NCBI GenBank assembly: GCA_050955105.1
Contig: JBPBQZ010000039.1
Coordinates: 1 to 34,697, forward strand
Length of the DNA: 34,697 bases
Reading direction: 5' to 3'
DNA from: JBPBQZ01 sp050955105
GTDB lineage: Bacteria; Pseudomonadota; Gammaproteobacteria; Burkholderiales; Burkholderiaceae
Under the pieces are notes generated by a model. That model saw only the letters and a list, made by a program, of their open reading frames with translations, was not told the origin of the DNA and searched no databases. A program made the translations under genes and the position numbers. Shown piece after piece: positions 23,385 to 31,289 of the stretch. The stretch's first letter is position 1. Each line of letters begins with the position of its first letter.

Positions 23385-25418
23385 ATGCGTACCGCCATTG
23401 CCGCTGCCGCGGCACTGACCGTCGCCAGCCTGTATGGCATGGCGTCGGCGCCTGCTTTCGCCGCTGGCGAAGACAATAGTTCTCAACCAGCCAGTGATTC
23501 GAGCAGCACCTCGAACCGTGCGAGCAGCAAAGCGCCAGCGGCTGCCTCAAGCAATATCGCCGGCGCTGCCTCGGGCAATACGGCCGCCGCTGCCCCAGGC
23601 AATACCGCCGCCGCCTCGGCCGCCAAGCCTGCGGCGCCCGCGCGTCCTGTGCGCGACGCCGATCTGACGCCCACCGTAGTCAGCGCCGCGCGCGCGCCCC
23701 AGCCGGTTGCCGATGCCATTCCGAACACCACCGTGCTTGGGCAACAAGATATCGAGGCCAGTGGCGCGCGCGACATCCCATCGTTGTTGCGGCTGGCGCC
23801 AGGTGCCGAACTGGTCTCCAATGGTCAACCCGGCAGCAACACCAGCCTGTTTCTGCGCGGCGCGGCATCGAACCAGTCGCTGGTGCTGATCGACGGCGTG
23901 CGCGTGGAAGAAGTCAGCTCGGCGACCACGCAAATCTCGCAACTCACGCTCGACGCGATCGACCACGTGGAAATCGTCAACGGCAATGTCTCGGCCTTGT
24001 ATGGCTCGAATGCGATCGGCGGCCTGGTGCAGATCTTCACCAAGCAGGGCGGCGACTATGCGCCGCGCGGCAACGTACAGGTGGAGTACGGCAGCTATCA
24101 CACGCAACGGCAAACCGCCGGCGTGAGCGGCGCGTTCGACGCGTCGGGCGATACGCGTTTCAGTTTCACCGCTTCCCGCTTCCAGACCGATGGCTTCTCG
24201 TCGATCAATCCGCAGGAAATGCCATCCGCCAATCCGAACGCCAACGGTTTTAGCGATACCACCGTCTCGGGAACACTCTCGCATCGCTTCAATGCCGACT
24301 GGACCGCGGGCGTGCGTTACTTCCAGACGAACGGCCACGTCAGCTATGACAATGCCTTCGGACTGCCGACCGATCTGAACGACTCGACCACGCAGGTCAG
24401 TACCTTCTCAGCGTATGTCGACGGGCATCCAACCGAACGCTGGACCACGCATCTGATTGCCGCGAACGGCATCGATCATTTGCAGGATTATCTGAATGGT
24501 ACGGCGACGGATCACTACGACACTCGCAACCGGCAGTTTGACTGGCGCAACGAGTTCAATCTGACGCCGGGCAATCAACTGCTGTTCGGCTATGAACGCT
24601 TGAATCAGAGCCTCGACAGCAACGATTACGCGACGCCTGAACGTCAGGTGAATTCCGGTTATATCGGCTACAACGGCCAACTGGGTGCGAACAGCTTCCA
24701 GTTCAACGTGCGGCGCGATCAATACTCGGACTTCGGCGGCGCCAACACCTATTTCCTGGGCTATAGCTACGATTTCAATGCGCATTGGAAGGCGCTGGCG
24801 AACATTTCCAGCGCATTTCGGGCACCGAGCTTCAACGATCTGTATTTCCCCGATTACGGCAATCCGGCGCTTAGGCCCGAACGTAGCCATTCGGTCGAGG
24901 CGGGAGTGCAGTACGCTTCCGATAAAATCGGCACGGTCAGGGTAACGGCATTTCAAACGCGCTATCACGACATGATCGACGCGCAAGAGATCTCGCTGTT
25001 CGACTATCAAGCCGCGAATATCGACAGTGCCAAGGTGCAAGGCATCGAAAGCAGTTGGAACGCCACCATCGCGGGCACTTATGTGCGCGCTTCGGCAACC
25101 TTCCAGAATCCGATCGACGAAACGGCCAACACGGTGTTGTCGCGCCGCGCACGTCGTTTCGCCAGTCTGCTGGTGTCGCATCGTTTCGCGGGCTGGCAGG
25201 TGGGCGGTGAATTTCTGGCCAGTGCGCCGCGCAGCGACAGCGGCGTGCCACTTGCCGGCTATACGCTGTTGAACCTCACCGCCCGTTACGACATCACGCC
25301 TTCGTGGTTCGTCTCGGCACGTATCGAAAACCTGCTCGACCGGAACTACGAACTGGCTTATGGCTACGAGACGCCGCGGCGAGGCGCATATGTCACCATC
25401 GGATGGATGCCGCACTGA
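23385..25418 (+). CDS. btuB: TonB-dependent vitamin B12 receptor BtuB
   Basis: A 677-residue outer-membrane receptor for cobalamin. After a signal peptide (cleavage near AFA-A, residue 27) comes an Ala/Ser/Asn-rich linker of about 65 residues with imperfect repeats (AASGNTAAAAPGNTAAAS), then a TonB-box-like stretch LTPTVVSAARA (from about residue 94), the plug domain (LLRLAPGAELVSNG, RGAASNQSLVLIDGVRVEE, ALYGSNAIGG) and the beta-barrel ending near YETPRRGAYVTIGWMPH. The linker is unusual; most BtuB place the TonB box within about 10 residues of the mature N-terminus. The last residue is His instead of the usual aromatic. I chose the ATG at 23385 because it starts the signal peptide; an upstream frame would run through the riboswitch. 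Confidence 0.93.
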   Translation: MRTAIAAAAALTVASLYGMASAPAFAAGEDNSSQPASDSSSTSNRASSKAPAAASSNIAGAASGNTAAAAPGNTAAASAAKPAAPARPVRDADLTPTVVSAARAPQPVADAIPNTTVLGQQDIEASGARDIPSLLRLAPGAELVSNGQPGSNTSLFLRGAASNQSLVLIDGVRVEEVSSATTQISQLTLDAIDHVEIVNGNVSALYGSNAIGGLVQIFTKQGGDYAPRGNVQVEYGSYHTQRQTAGVSGAFDASGDTRFSFTASRFQTDGFSSINPQEMPSANPNANGFSDTTVSGTLSHRFNADWTAGVRYFQTNGHVSYDNAFGLPTDLNDSTTQVSTFSAYVDGHPTERWTTHLIAANGIDHLQDYLNGTATDHYDTRNRQFDWRNEFNLTPGNQLLFGYERLNQSLDSNDYATPERQVNSGYIGYNGQLGANSFQFNVRRDQYSDFGGANTYFLGYSYDFNAHWKALANISSAFRAPSFNDLYFPDYGNPALRPERSHSVEAGVQYASDKIGTVRVTAFQTRYHDMIDAQEISLFDYQAANIDSAKVQGIESSWNATIAGTYVRASATFQNPIDETANTVLSRRARRFASLLVSHRFAGWQVGGEFLASAPRSDSGVPLAGYTLLNLTARYDITPSWFVSARIENLLDRNYELAYGYETPRRGAYVTIGWMPH

Positions 25419-26469
25419 GGCGGTTGAGGCGACCGGACTAGGCGCGCGCTGGTTCGGACGGCGCGGCAGTTTGCGTCGTGCCATCAGCGTTTGGGCCGGC
25501 CTCGCGGGCCTGGCATGCGTGATCTTCTTGCTGTCGCTGGCGCTCGGCAGCGTGCCGATCAGGCCGTCGGCCGTATTGAGCGCGCTGTTGCATCCCGCGG
25601 CCAGCAGTGACTGGAGCGCGCAGATCGTGCGCACGCTGCGGCTACCGCGGGCAGTCGTGGCTTTTTCGTGCGGCGGCTTGCTGGCGTTGTCGGGCGCCTT
25701 GCTGCAGGTATTGCTGCGCAATCCGCTGGCAGACCCCTATGTGCTCGGCGTATCGGGCGGCGCGGCCGGCTTCGCCCTCACCGCGATCCTGCTGGCGTGG
25801 CCCGCCTGGAGCGTCGACGCCAGCGCCTTTGGCGGCGCGCTGGTGGCGATCGCGCTGGTTTCGCTGATCGGCCGCGCCGATTTACGCGCGGGCGGCGGCG
25901 ACGCGTCACCACGGCTTTTGCTAGGCGGTGTGGTGTTGTCGTCGGGCTGGGCCGCGCTCATCACGCTGCTGTTGGCGCTGGTGCCCGACGGCACATTGCG
26001 CAGCATGGTGTTTTGGCTGGCGGGCGACTTGGGCGGTGCCAGTCATCCGCTGCTGCCCACGCTGGCGCTGGGCGCAGCGCTGCTGGCCATCCTGCCCGAT
26101 GCGCCGCGACTGAACGCGGCCTTGCGCGGCAATCGGCTTGGCTTCTCGGTGGGCGTGGCAATCGCGCCGCTGCGGCTGCGCGTCTACCTGATCGCTTCGT
26201 TCGCCACGGCCGCGGCGGTGTCCAGTGCCGGCACTGTCGGCTTTGTCGGTCTGATAGTGCCCCATCTGTTGCGTTACTTGTTCGGCAATGATCAACGCAT
26301 GCTGTTGCCGGCCTGCGTGCTTGGCGGCGGCGCGGCGGTGATGGGGGCGGATCTGCTTGCGCGCACGGTCGTCGCCCCGGCGCAATTGCCGGTGGGCGCG
26401 GTGACCGCATTGGTGGGCGTGCCGCTGTTCCTCTGGATCCTCGCGCGGAGGTCTCATGGCCGTGGGTGA
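25390..26469 (+). CDS. btuC: Vitamin B12 ABC transporter permease, FecCD family
   Basis: A 359-residue inner-membrane permease of the BtuC/FecCD family that moves cobalamin into the cytoplasm together with BtuD. It shows about ten hydrophobic segments and family motifs RLPRAVVAFSCGGLLALSGALLQ-type (residues about 88-110), NPLADPYVLGVSGGA, GTVGFVGLIVPHLLRYL and VGAVTALVGVPLFLWIL. The ATG at 25390 is preceded by GAGG and lies 29 bp inside btuB, so translation is coupled. It is under the control of the upstream riboswitch as part of the operon. Confidence 0.93.
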   Translation: MSPSDGCRTEAVEATGLGARWFGRRGSLRRAISVWAGLAGLACVIFLLSLALGSVPIRPSAVLSALLHPAASSDWSAQIVRTLRLPRAVVAFSCGGLLALSGALLQVLLRNPLADPYVLGVSGGAAGFALTAILLAWPAWSVDASAFGGALVAIALVSLIGRADLRAGGGDASPRLLLGGVVLSSGWAALITLLLALVPDGTLRSMVFWLAGDLGGASHPLLPTLALGAALLAILPDAPRLNAALRGNRLGFSVGVAIAPLRLRVYLIASFATAAAVSSAGTVGFVGLIVPHLLRYLFGNDQRMLLPACVLGGGAAVMGADLLARTVVAPAQLPVGAVTALVGVPLFLWILARRSHGRG

Positions 26470-27415
26470 GCGGGATGACTCGAAACACACTCGCACGGTT
26501 GGCCTGACGGTTCGGCCGATGGACCAGCGAAGCCGCGATCCGACTGACGCCTCCCAGGAAGTGCTCGGCGTCAGCCAATTGGCGATCGGCGTAGGCGGAC
26601 GATCGTTGATCGACAAGCTGACGCAAAGCTTCGGCGCCGGGCAACTGTGGTGCGTGGTCGGGCCGAACGGCGCCGGCAAGACCACCTTGCTGCATACGCT
26701 GGCTGGCATCGCCGCGCCGCGCGCGGGCGCGATTCGCTTGTTTGGACAGGCGTTGACCACGCTCCGACCGGTTCAGCAAGCGCGCTACCGGGCACTCATG
26801 CCGCAGACCTTGCCCGAAGCCTTCGATGCGACGGTGGAAGAGACCGTCATGGTGGCGCGTCATCCGTGGCTGCGCGGCTGGGGCTGGGAAAGTGCCGCAG
26901 ATCGCCGCATTGTCGCGCAAGCTCTGGATGAGGTCGGTGTGGGCGCATGGGCGGCGCGGCTGCTGTCGTCGCTGTCCGGCGGCGAGCGCCAGCGCGTCGC
27001 GTTGGCCGCTGCACTGGCACAGCAAGTGGCGCTGTTGCTGCTCGACGAACCGTTGGCACATCTCGACGTTGGCCAGCAAATTGCCTGCATGGCCTTGCTT
27101 GAACGGCAAACGCGTGAACGCGGTGCGACCGTGCTGATGTCTTGCCACGATCTCAATTTGAGCCGCGCCTTCGCAACGCATGCCTTGTTGCTCAACGGCA
27201 AGGGCGGCGCCCTCAGCGGACCGGCGGCGCAGGTATTGACGCTGGAAAACCTGTCCAGCACCTTCGGTCATCCCTTCGTTTTGCTCGGCGAGGGCGCTCG
27301 CGCGGCGCTGCTACCGCAGATGCCGAGCTTCGTCGAGCCGCTCGCAAACCGCGGTGGCCCCGGACACAATGCGCGGACCGGGACGGTCGATCCAATCGGC
27401 GGGAACGCCGAATAG
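26456..27415 (+). CDS. btuD: Vitamin B12 ABC transporter ATPase
   Basis: A 319-residue ABC ATPase driving B12 import. Motifs are complete: Walker A GPNGAGKTT, signature LSGGERQR, Walker B LLLLDEPLAHLD and the switch His in LMSCHDL. It overlaps btuC by 14 bp, with GGAGG just before the ATG. A hydrophilic N-terminal extension of about 35 residues precedes the domain. The usual FecE-type fold ends about residue 290; the last 34 residues or so (from 27311) are encoded antisense to the conserved C-terminus of btuF. Those residues are likely a non-conserved tail produced by overlap. Confidence 0.93.
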   Translation: MAVGERDDSKHTRTVGLTVRPMDQRSRDPTDASQEVLGVSQLAIGVGGRSLIDKLTQSFGAGQLWCVVGPNGAGKTTLLHTLAGIAAPRAGAIRLFGQALTTLRPVQQARYRALMPQTLPEAFDATVEETVMVARHPWLRGWGWESAADRRIVAQALDEVGVGAWAARLLSSLSGGERQRVALAAALAQQVALLLLDEPLAHLDVGQQIACMALLERQTRERGATVLMSCHDLNLSRAFATHALLLNGKGGALSGPAAQVLTLENLSSTFGHPFVLLGEGARAALLPQMPSFVEPLANRGGPGHNARTGTVDPIGGNAE

Positions 27416-28450
27416 CGCGTGATGGGCGACGGCGCTTAATTGCGGCCACGCCAGCCAGCCGGTTAGCGCGGGGGGAATCGGCGTCGCGAGCGGATGGCCG
27501 GTTGCCTGTGGCTGTGGCTGTGGCTGTGGTGATGGCGATAGCGATAGCGATAGCGATAGCGATAGCGATGGCGATCGTGGCCGATCTTGATCCGCGTCTG
27601 AATCGTGGCCCTCGACGGCCGTGAGAATCACCTCTGGATTGGCGGCCACGACTGCCTCGAGCGACACGGTAGGCGCGGCGCCCGACAGGCCGCCAAAAAC
27701 GTTGCGACCGCCGCACAGCGAAATAACGTCGTTGATGATCTGCTGACCGCCAATCGTCATCAATGGATGATCCGAAACCTCGAAGAACACGCTGATTCGG
27801 GAGCGACGACCGAAGCGATTCGCCAACGCGGCAAACGACGTCCGCATCGATTGCGCGCGGTGCGCGGCGACATCGGCACTTCCCAACAAAACGCCGAGAT
27901 TTTCGATCGACGTGGGGATGTCGCCGAGACGCGTGCTGCCGCTCAGGAAAACCGGAATACCCAACTGCTGCAGGCGTGCGACTTGTCGAGCGGGCGTGCC
28001 GCCGCGCCACGCGATCACTAAATCGGGTCGCAAGGCGGCGATGCGTTCGATGTCCAGGTCGTGACTGTCGCCGACGCGCGGCAATGCACGCGCTGCGCTC
28101 GGATAATCGCTGTAGGCGCCTACGCCGACCAATTTGGCACCGCCGCCGGCCGCATAGACCAGTTCAGTGGCATGCGGGGCCAGGCTGATGACGCGCGTTG
28201 CGGGATGTGGCAGCGTCAGGCGTGCGCCACTGTCGTCCGGCGCGCTGACCGCGGCGCGAGCCCCTGTGCCCGACCGCAGCGAATTCGGCTGTTCGTACGC
28301 TGGTGGAGTGTGCGGCGGCGTGGCTGTCGAAACGGCGGCGCAAACTTGTCCCTGCCACCCCAGCGCGCACCAGCAGCCGACTGTGGCGGCGAACAGCCAC
28401 CGCGTGGCCTGCCTGCAGGCGCCGCGTAGACACGGGCGCCGGCCGAACAC
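27311..28450 (-). CDS. btuF: Vitamin B12-binding protein BtuF with repeat-encoded insert
   Basis: A 379-residue periplasmic binding protein delivering cobalamin to BtuC-BtuD. The likely start is the GTG at 28450, eight bases after the panD stop; it begins an Arg-rich n-region, the hydrophobic core WLFAATVGCWCALGW and a cleavage site near VCA-A. The binding domain includes VISLAPHATELVYAAGG, DLDIERIAALRPDLVIAW and the C-terminal DRPGPRIVSGA typical of BtuF. Residues about 281-322 form an insert with (Leu-Ser)n and (Pro-Gln)n, encoded by GATAGC and CTGTGG hexamer repeats, placed in the C-terminal lobe. The gene overlaps btuD by 105 bp on the opposite strand and follows panD on its own strand, so it is not under the cobalamin riboswitch. 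Confidence 0.9.
   Translation of the reverse strand: MFGRRPCLRGACRQATRWLFAATVGCWCALGWQGQVCAAVSTATPPHTPPAYEQPNSLRSGTGARAAVSAPDDSGARLTLPHPATRVISLAPHATELVYAAGGGAKLVGVGAYSDYPSAARALPRVGDSHDLDIERIAALRPDLVIAWRGGTPARQVARLQQLGIPVFLSGSTRLGDIPTSIENLGVLLGSADVAAHRAQSMRTSFAALANRFGRRSRISVFFEVSDHPLMTIGGQQIINDVISLCGGRNVFGGLSGAAPTVSLEAVVAANPEVILTAVEGHDSDADQDRPRSPSLSLSLSLSLSPSPQPQPQPQATGHPLATPIPPALTGWLAWPQLSAVAHHALFGVPADWIDRPGPRIVSGATAVCERLDEARHLR
27506..27572. repeat. Hexanucleotide microsatellites inside btuF
   Basis: Four tandem CTGTGG units (27506-27529) are followed, after one base, by seven units of GATAGC or GATGGC (27531-27572; five perfect GATAGC at 27537-27566). They encode Pro-Gln and Leu-Ser dipeptides on the minus strand. 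Slippage would change length by two residues per unit and keep the frame. Confidence 0.95.
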
Positions 28451-28457
28451 CTGCGGC

Positions 28458-28841
28458 CTAAAGATGCTGCAGCGGCACGTGATCGCGCTGCCCGTTGATG
28501 CGGTTCTCGGCATCGACAAACACCAGCTTCGGCTTGAAGCCAGCCTTGACTTCGGCGTCCTCAACCAAGGCGAAGGCGGCGATGATGACCAGGTCGCCGA
28601 TCTGCGCGCGCCGCGCCGCCGAACCATTCAGCGAAATGATGCCGCTGCCGCGTTCGCCGCGAATCGCATAGGTCGTGAAACGTTCGCCGTTGTTGATATT
28701 CCAGATATCGATCTGTTCGTTCTCTGCAAGATTCGCCGCGTCGAGCAGGTTTTCATCGATTGCGCACGAGCCCTCATAGTGCAGTTCGCAATGGGTCACC
28801 GCGGCACGATGAATTTTCGACTTCAGCATGGTGCGTTGCAT
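28458..28841 (-). CDS. panD: Aspartate 1-decarboxylase
   Basis: A 127-residue pyruvoyl enzyme that makes beta-alanine for pantothenate. The self-cleavage site is Gly24-Ser25 in HYEGSCAID, the same numbering as in E. coli when the ATG at 28841 is used (MQRTML); an internal ATG at 28829 is less likely. Other features are NNGERFTTYAIRGERGSG and SLNGSAARRAQIGD. It lies 25 bp after panC and 8 bp before the proposed btuF start, so panC-panD-btuF may be one transcript. Confidence 0.96.
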   Translation of the reverse strand: MQRTMLKSKIHRAAVTHCELHYEGSCAIDENLLDAANLAENEQIDIWNINNGERFTTYAIRGERGSGIISLNGSAARRAQIGDLVIIAAFALVEDAEVKAGFKPKLVFVDAENRINGQRDHVPLQHL

Positions 28842-28866
28842 GGCTTTTCGCGCCCTCCGGGGCCGG

Positions 28867-29700
28867 TCAGATTTCCAGATTATCGATTAGTCGCGTGACG
28901 CCGTTGCGCGCGGCGGCCAGCACGACCAGTGGCGCGACATCACTCGCGCCTTCGGGCGGCCGCAGATCGGCACGCCGGCGAATGGCGATGTAGTCGGGGC
29001 GCCAGCCGCGCGACGACAGATGCGCGAACGCGTCGCGCTCGATCGCGGCGAGGTCGCCTTCGCCGTCCAGCACGCGTTGTCGCACGCGCTGCAAGGTAGC
29101 GTACAGTTCTGGCGCTTCCTGCCGTTCGGTGGCGCTCAAATAGACGTTGCGCGACGATAGCGCCAGGCCATCGGCGTCGCGCACGGTTTCAGCGGCGATG
29201 ACTTCGGTGGGCACGGCAAATTGTTGGGCCATGCGCCGCAGAATCATCAGTTGCTGATAATCCTTCTTGCCGAACACCGCAACACGCGGTTGCACGCAGG
29301 AGAACAGCTTGGTTATTACCGTGCACACACCGTCGAAAAAGCCCGGCCGGAATTCACCCTCCAGGATGTCGCCGATCTGCGCTGGCGGATGCACCCGGTA
29401 TTCCTGCGGCTCGGGATACAAGTCGCGCTCGGACGGCGCGAACAGCACATAGACGTTCTCGCGCTGCAGCTTGTCGATATCCACCTCGAGCGTGCGCGGA
29501 TATTTGTCGAAATCTTCATTCGGCCCGAATTGCAGGCGATTGACGAAAATGCTGGCCACGACGGGGTCGCCATGCTGGCGCGCCAGCCGTATCAGCGAGA
29601 GGTGCCCTTCATGAAGATTGCCCATCGTCGGCACGAACGCAGTGCGGTTTTGGCCCCGCAAATGATCGCGCAGCTCGTCGATTGACTGAATCACTTTCAT
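28867..29700 (-). CDS. panC: Pantothenate synthetase
   Basis: A 277-residue enzyme that joins pantoate and beta-alanine with ATP. The HIGH-like motif is PTMGNLHEGHLSL (residues 24-36); FVNRLQFGPNEDFDKYPRT, FGKKDYQQL and GLALSSRN are also present, so the active site is complete. It is followed by panD and preceded by scpA on the same strand. Length is normal. Confidence 0.97.
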   Translation of the reverse strand: MKVIQSIDELRDHLRGQNRTAFVPTMGNLHEGHLSLIRLARQHGDPVVASIFVNRLQFGPNEDFDKYPRTLEVDIDKLQRENVYVLFAPSERDLYPEPQEYRVHPPAQIGDILEGEFRPGFFDGVCTVITKLFSCVQPRVAVFGKKDYQQLMILRRMAQQFAVPTEVIAAETVRDADGLALSSRNVYLSATERQEAPELYATLQRVRQRVLDGEGDLAAIERDAFAHLSSRGWRPDYIAIRRRADLRPPEGASDVAPLVVLAAARNGVTRLIDNLEI

Positions 29701-29826
29701 CTTGAGACGATTCCTTGGCGTCTTGCCGCGGCGCGCCAGCGTCCGTGGCGGCCGTCGGAAGTCGGCGGATTGTAGAGTATTTCACCGGGTGTCGCAGGGT
29801 TTTCGAGATGGACGCCGGTGGCGATC

Positions 29827-30699
29827 TCAACTGGGAGCGTAGGCCAGCCGCACGTAAATTGGCGCAAACGGTTCCGCTTGAGTCAGGTCGATCAGCGACT
29901 CGCGCGCGAGCTCCAGCAGGGCAATGAAGTTGACGACGATAAAGGGCACGCCGCGCCCCGTGTCGAACAATTCCGAGAATTCCATAAAGCGCGCATTCTG
30001 CAGTTTTCTCAAAATGCTGCTCATATGTTCGCGCACCGACAGATGTTCGCGGCTGATCGTGTGGTGGGCGACGAGCTTCGCGCGGCGCAACAGTTCGGCC
30101 CAGGCCTCGCGCAGGTCGATCGCCGTGACATCGGGTAACACCGGTTCCGATTCGCGGTCGAAATACGCCTGCGCGCGCAGGAAATCGCGGCCGTACTGTG
30201 GCATGTCGTTGAGGCGCTGCGACGCCAGCTTCATCTGCTCGTATTCCAGCAGGCGTCGCACCAGTTCCGCGCGTGGGTCGTCGACTTCTTCGCCGGTATC
30301 CGCCGATTTCACCGGCAGCAACATCCGCGACTTGATCTCGATCAACATCGCCGCCATCAGCAGATATTCAGACGCCAGCTCCAGATTGCGCTCGCGTATC
30401 TGCTCGACGAAACCCAGATATTGGCGCGTGACCTCGGCCATTGGAATGTCGAGGACATTGAAATTCTGCTTGCGAATCAGGTAGAGCAGCAGATCCAGCG
30501 GCCCTTCGAACGCTTCGAGAAACACCTCGAGGGCTTCGGGCGGGATGTAGAGGTCTTGCGGCAGCTTGAACAGCGGCTCGCCGTAGAGCCGCGCGAAGGC
30601 TACGCCATCGATCGTATCGGGCGTGGAGTCGATACGCGGGCGCACCAGCGCATCGACGGCGTCGATCGCATCGTTGCCCGTCGCTGCCTGGCGGCTCAA
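29827..30699 (-). CDS. scpA: Segregation and condensation protein A
   Basis: A 290-residue kleisin that links the two SMC heads in the chromosome-condensing complex with ScpB. The N-terminal SMC-binding helix region is FEGPLDLLLYLIRKQNFNVLDIP (residues about 64-86), then KSRMLLP and a C-terminal winged-helix domain. The first 60 residues are an extension beyond many ScpA. No ATG exists near the start: the frame begins at a TTG (30699) after an in-frame TGA seven codons upstream, with GAG spaced for translation. The start is therefore moderately sure, the identity firm. It follows a DUF3460 gene by 33 bp. Confidence 0.92.
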   Translation of the reverse strand: MSRQAATGNDAIDAVDALVRPRIDSTPDTIDGVAFARLYGEPLFKLPQDLYIPPEALEVFLEAFEGPLDLLLYLIRKQNFNVLDIPMAEVTRQYLGFVEQIRERNLELASEYLLMAAMLIEIKSRMLLPVKSADTGEEVDDPRAELVRRLLEYEQMKLASQRLNDMPQYGRDFLRAQAYFDRESEPVLPDVTAIDLREAWAELLRRAKLVAHHTISREHLSVREHMSSILRKLQNARFMEFSELFDTGRGVPFIVVNFIALLELARESLIDLTQAEPFAPIYVRLAYAPS

Positions 30700-30732
30700 T
30701 TCGGACTCAAGCTGGGTTCAGCGCGAAATTAC

Positions 30733-30918
30733 TCAGAATGTCTGGTAGTAGACGTAAGGCGCTTGGCCGACGCGCGACTTCTGCTGACGCTGGCGTTCGT
30801 CCAGATCGATCGGCTGTTTGTCCCACAGCAGCGCACGTCCTTCACGCTGACCGCGCTCGATCTCGGGTTTTTCCTGCTTCAAGTGATTGAGGAATTGCGT
30901 GGTGTCGGACTGATACAT
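30733..30918 (-). CDS. DUF3460 family small protein
   Basis: A 61-residue protein (MYQSDTTQFLNHLKQEKPEI to VGQAPYVYYQTF). It matches the short DUF3460 family found in betaproteobacteria near scpA and tamA; its role is unknown. No signal peptide. I use the ATG at 30918; a longer frame on the same strand would start inside the intergenic region with unlike composition. It is the first gene of the scpA-panC-panD-btuF row, with a TAAAAT -10 about 30 bp upstream. Confidence 0.88.
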   Translation of the reverse strand: MYQSDTTQFLNHLKQEKPEIERGQREGRALLWDKQPIDLDERQRQQKSRVGQAPYVYYQTF

Positions 30919-31289
30919 GGCGAGGCTCTGGCAAACGTAAAAGGCGATTTTACTGCATGGCGGCCGGCGATCACATTCACCGTTCGGCCGAGTTTTTGTC
31001 TGGTTCGGCAATGCGTTAGTCTGCATGGTAACGCGAGACGCCTCGCATGTTGGATAACTGTGGCGCAAGTATCCGGCAAGGTGTGATCCGCCGGCACGAT
31101 ATGTTCAAATACACGTCCGGCATCCGCGCGGGGGCAGGTCTAGCGGAACTTTCCTGGTCGCGAGGTAATCAGCCACGGCGACAGGTGCAAGGGCGCAACG
31201 CGCGAGGAGTTTGTTTGGCGGGGCAATGTGGAGTGGGCAGCAGGCGGCACGGCGCGGCGACGCGCCGGCAAGCCGTGGCAGGTCAGGCA
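30919..31289. other. Divergent intergenic region DUF3460-tamA
   Basis: A 371-bp gap with the promoter of the leftward genes near 30947 and the unknown promoter of tamA. A frame open on the plus strand from 31047 runs into tamA, but it lacks a signal peptide at its start and is probably leader. Besides the palindrome at 30937-30953 I see no RNA or repeat. Confidence 0.5.
30937..30953. promoter_or_regulatory. Palindrome over the -10 of the DUF3460-scpA transcript
   Basis: GTAAAA-N5-TTTTAC overlaps TAAAAT (minus strand, plus-strand 30947-30952), which fits a -10 with a start about 20 bp before the DUF3460 ATG. A weak -35 is present at best. It may be an operator or a leader hairpin; this is inference. 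Confidence 0.4.

Noticed and set aside
27531..27572. Tandem repeats as a CRISPR array or origin iterons
   Set aside because: Units are only six bases with no spacers and lie within an open btuF frame that encodes matching dipeptides.
31047..31289. Upstream start adding 81 residues to TamA
   Set aside because: The extension is Arg/Gly-rich with no export signal; the signal peptide follows the ATG at 31290. Not fully excluded.
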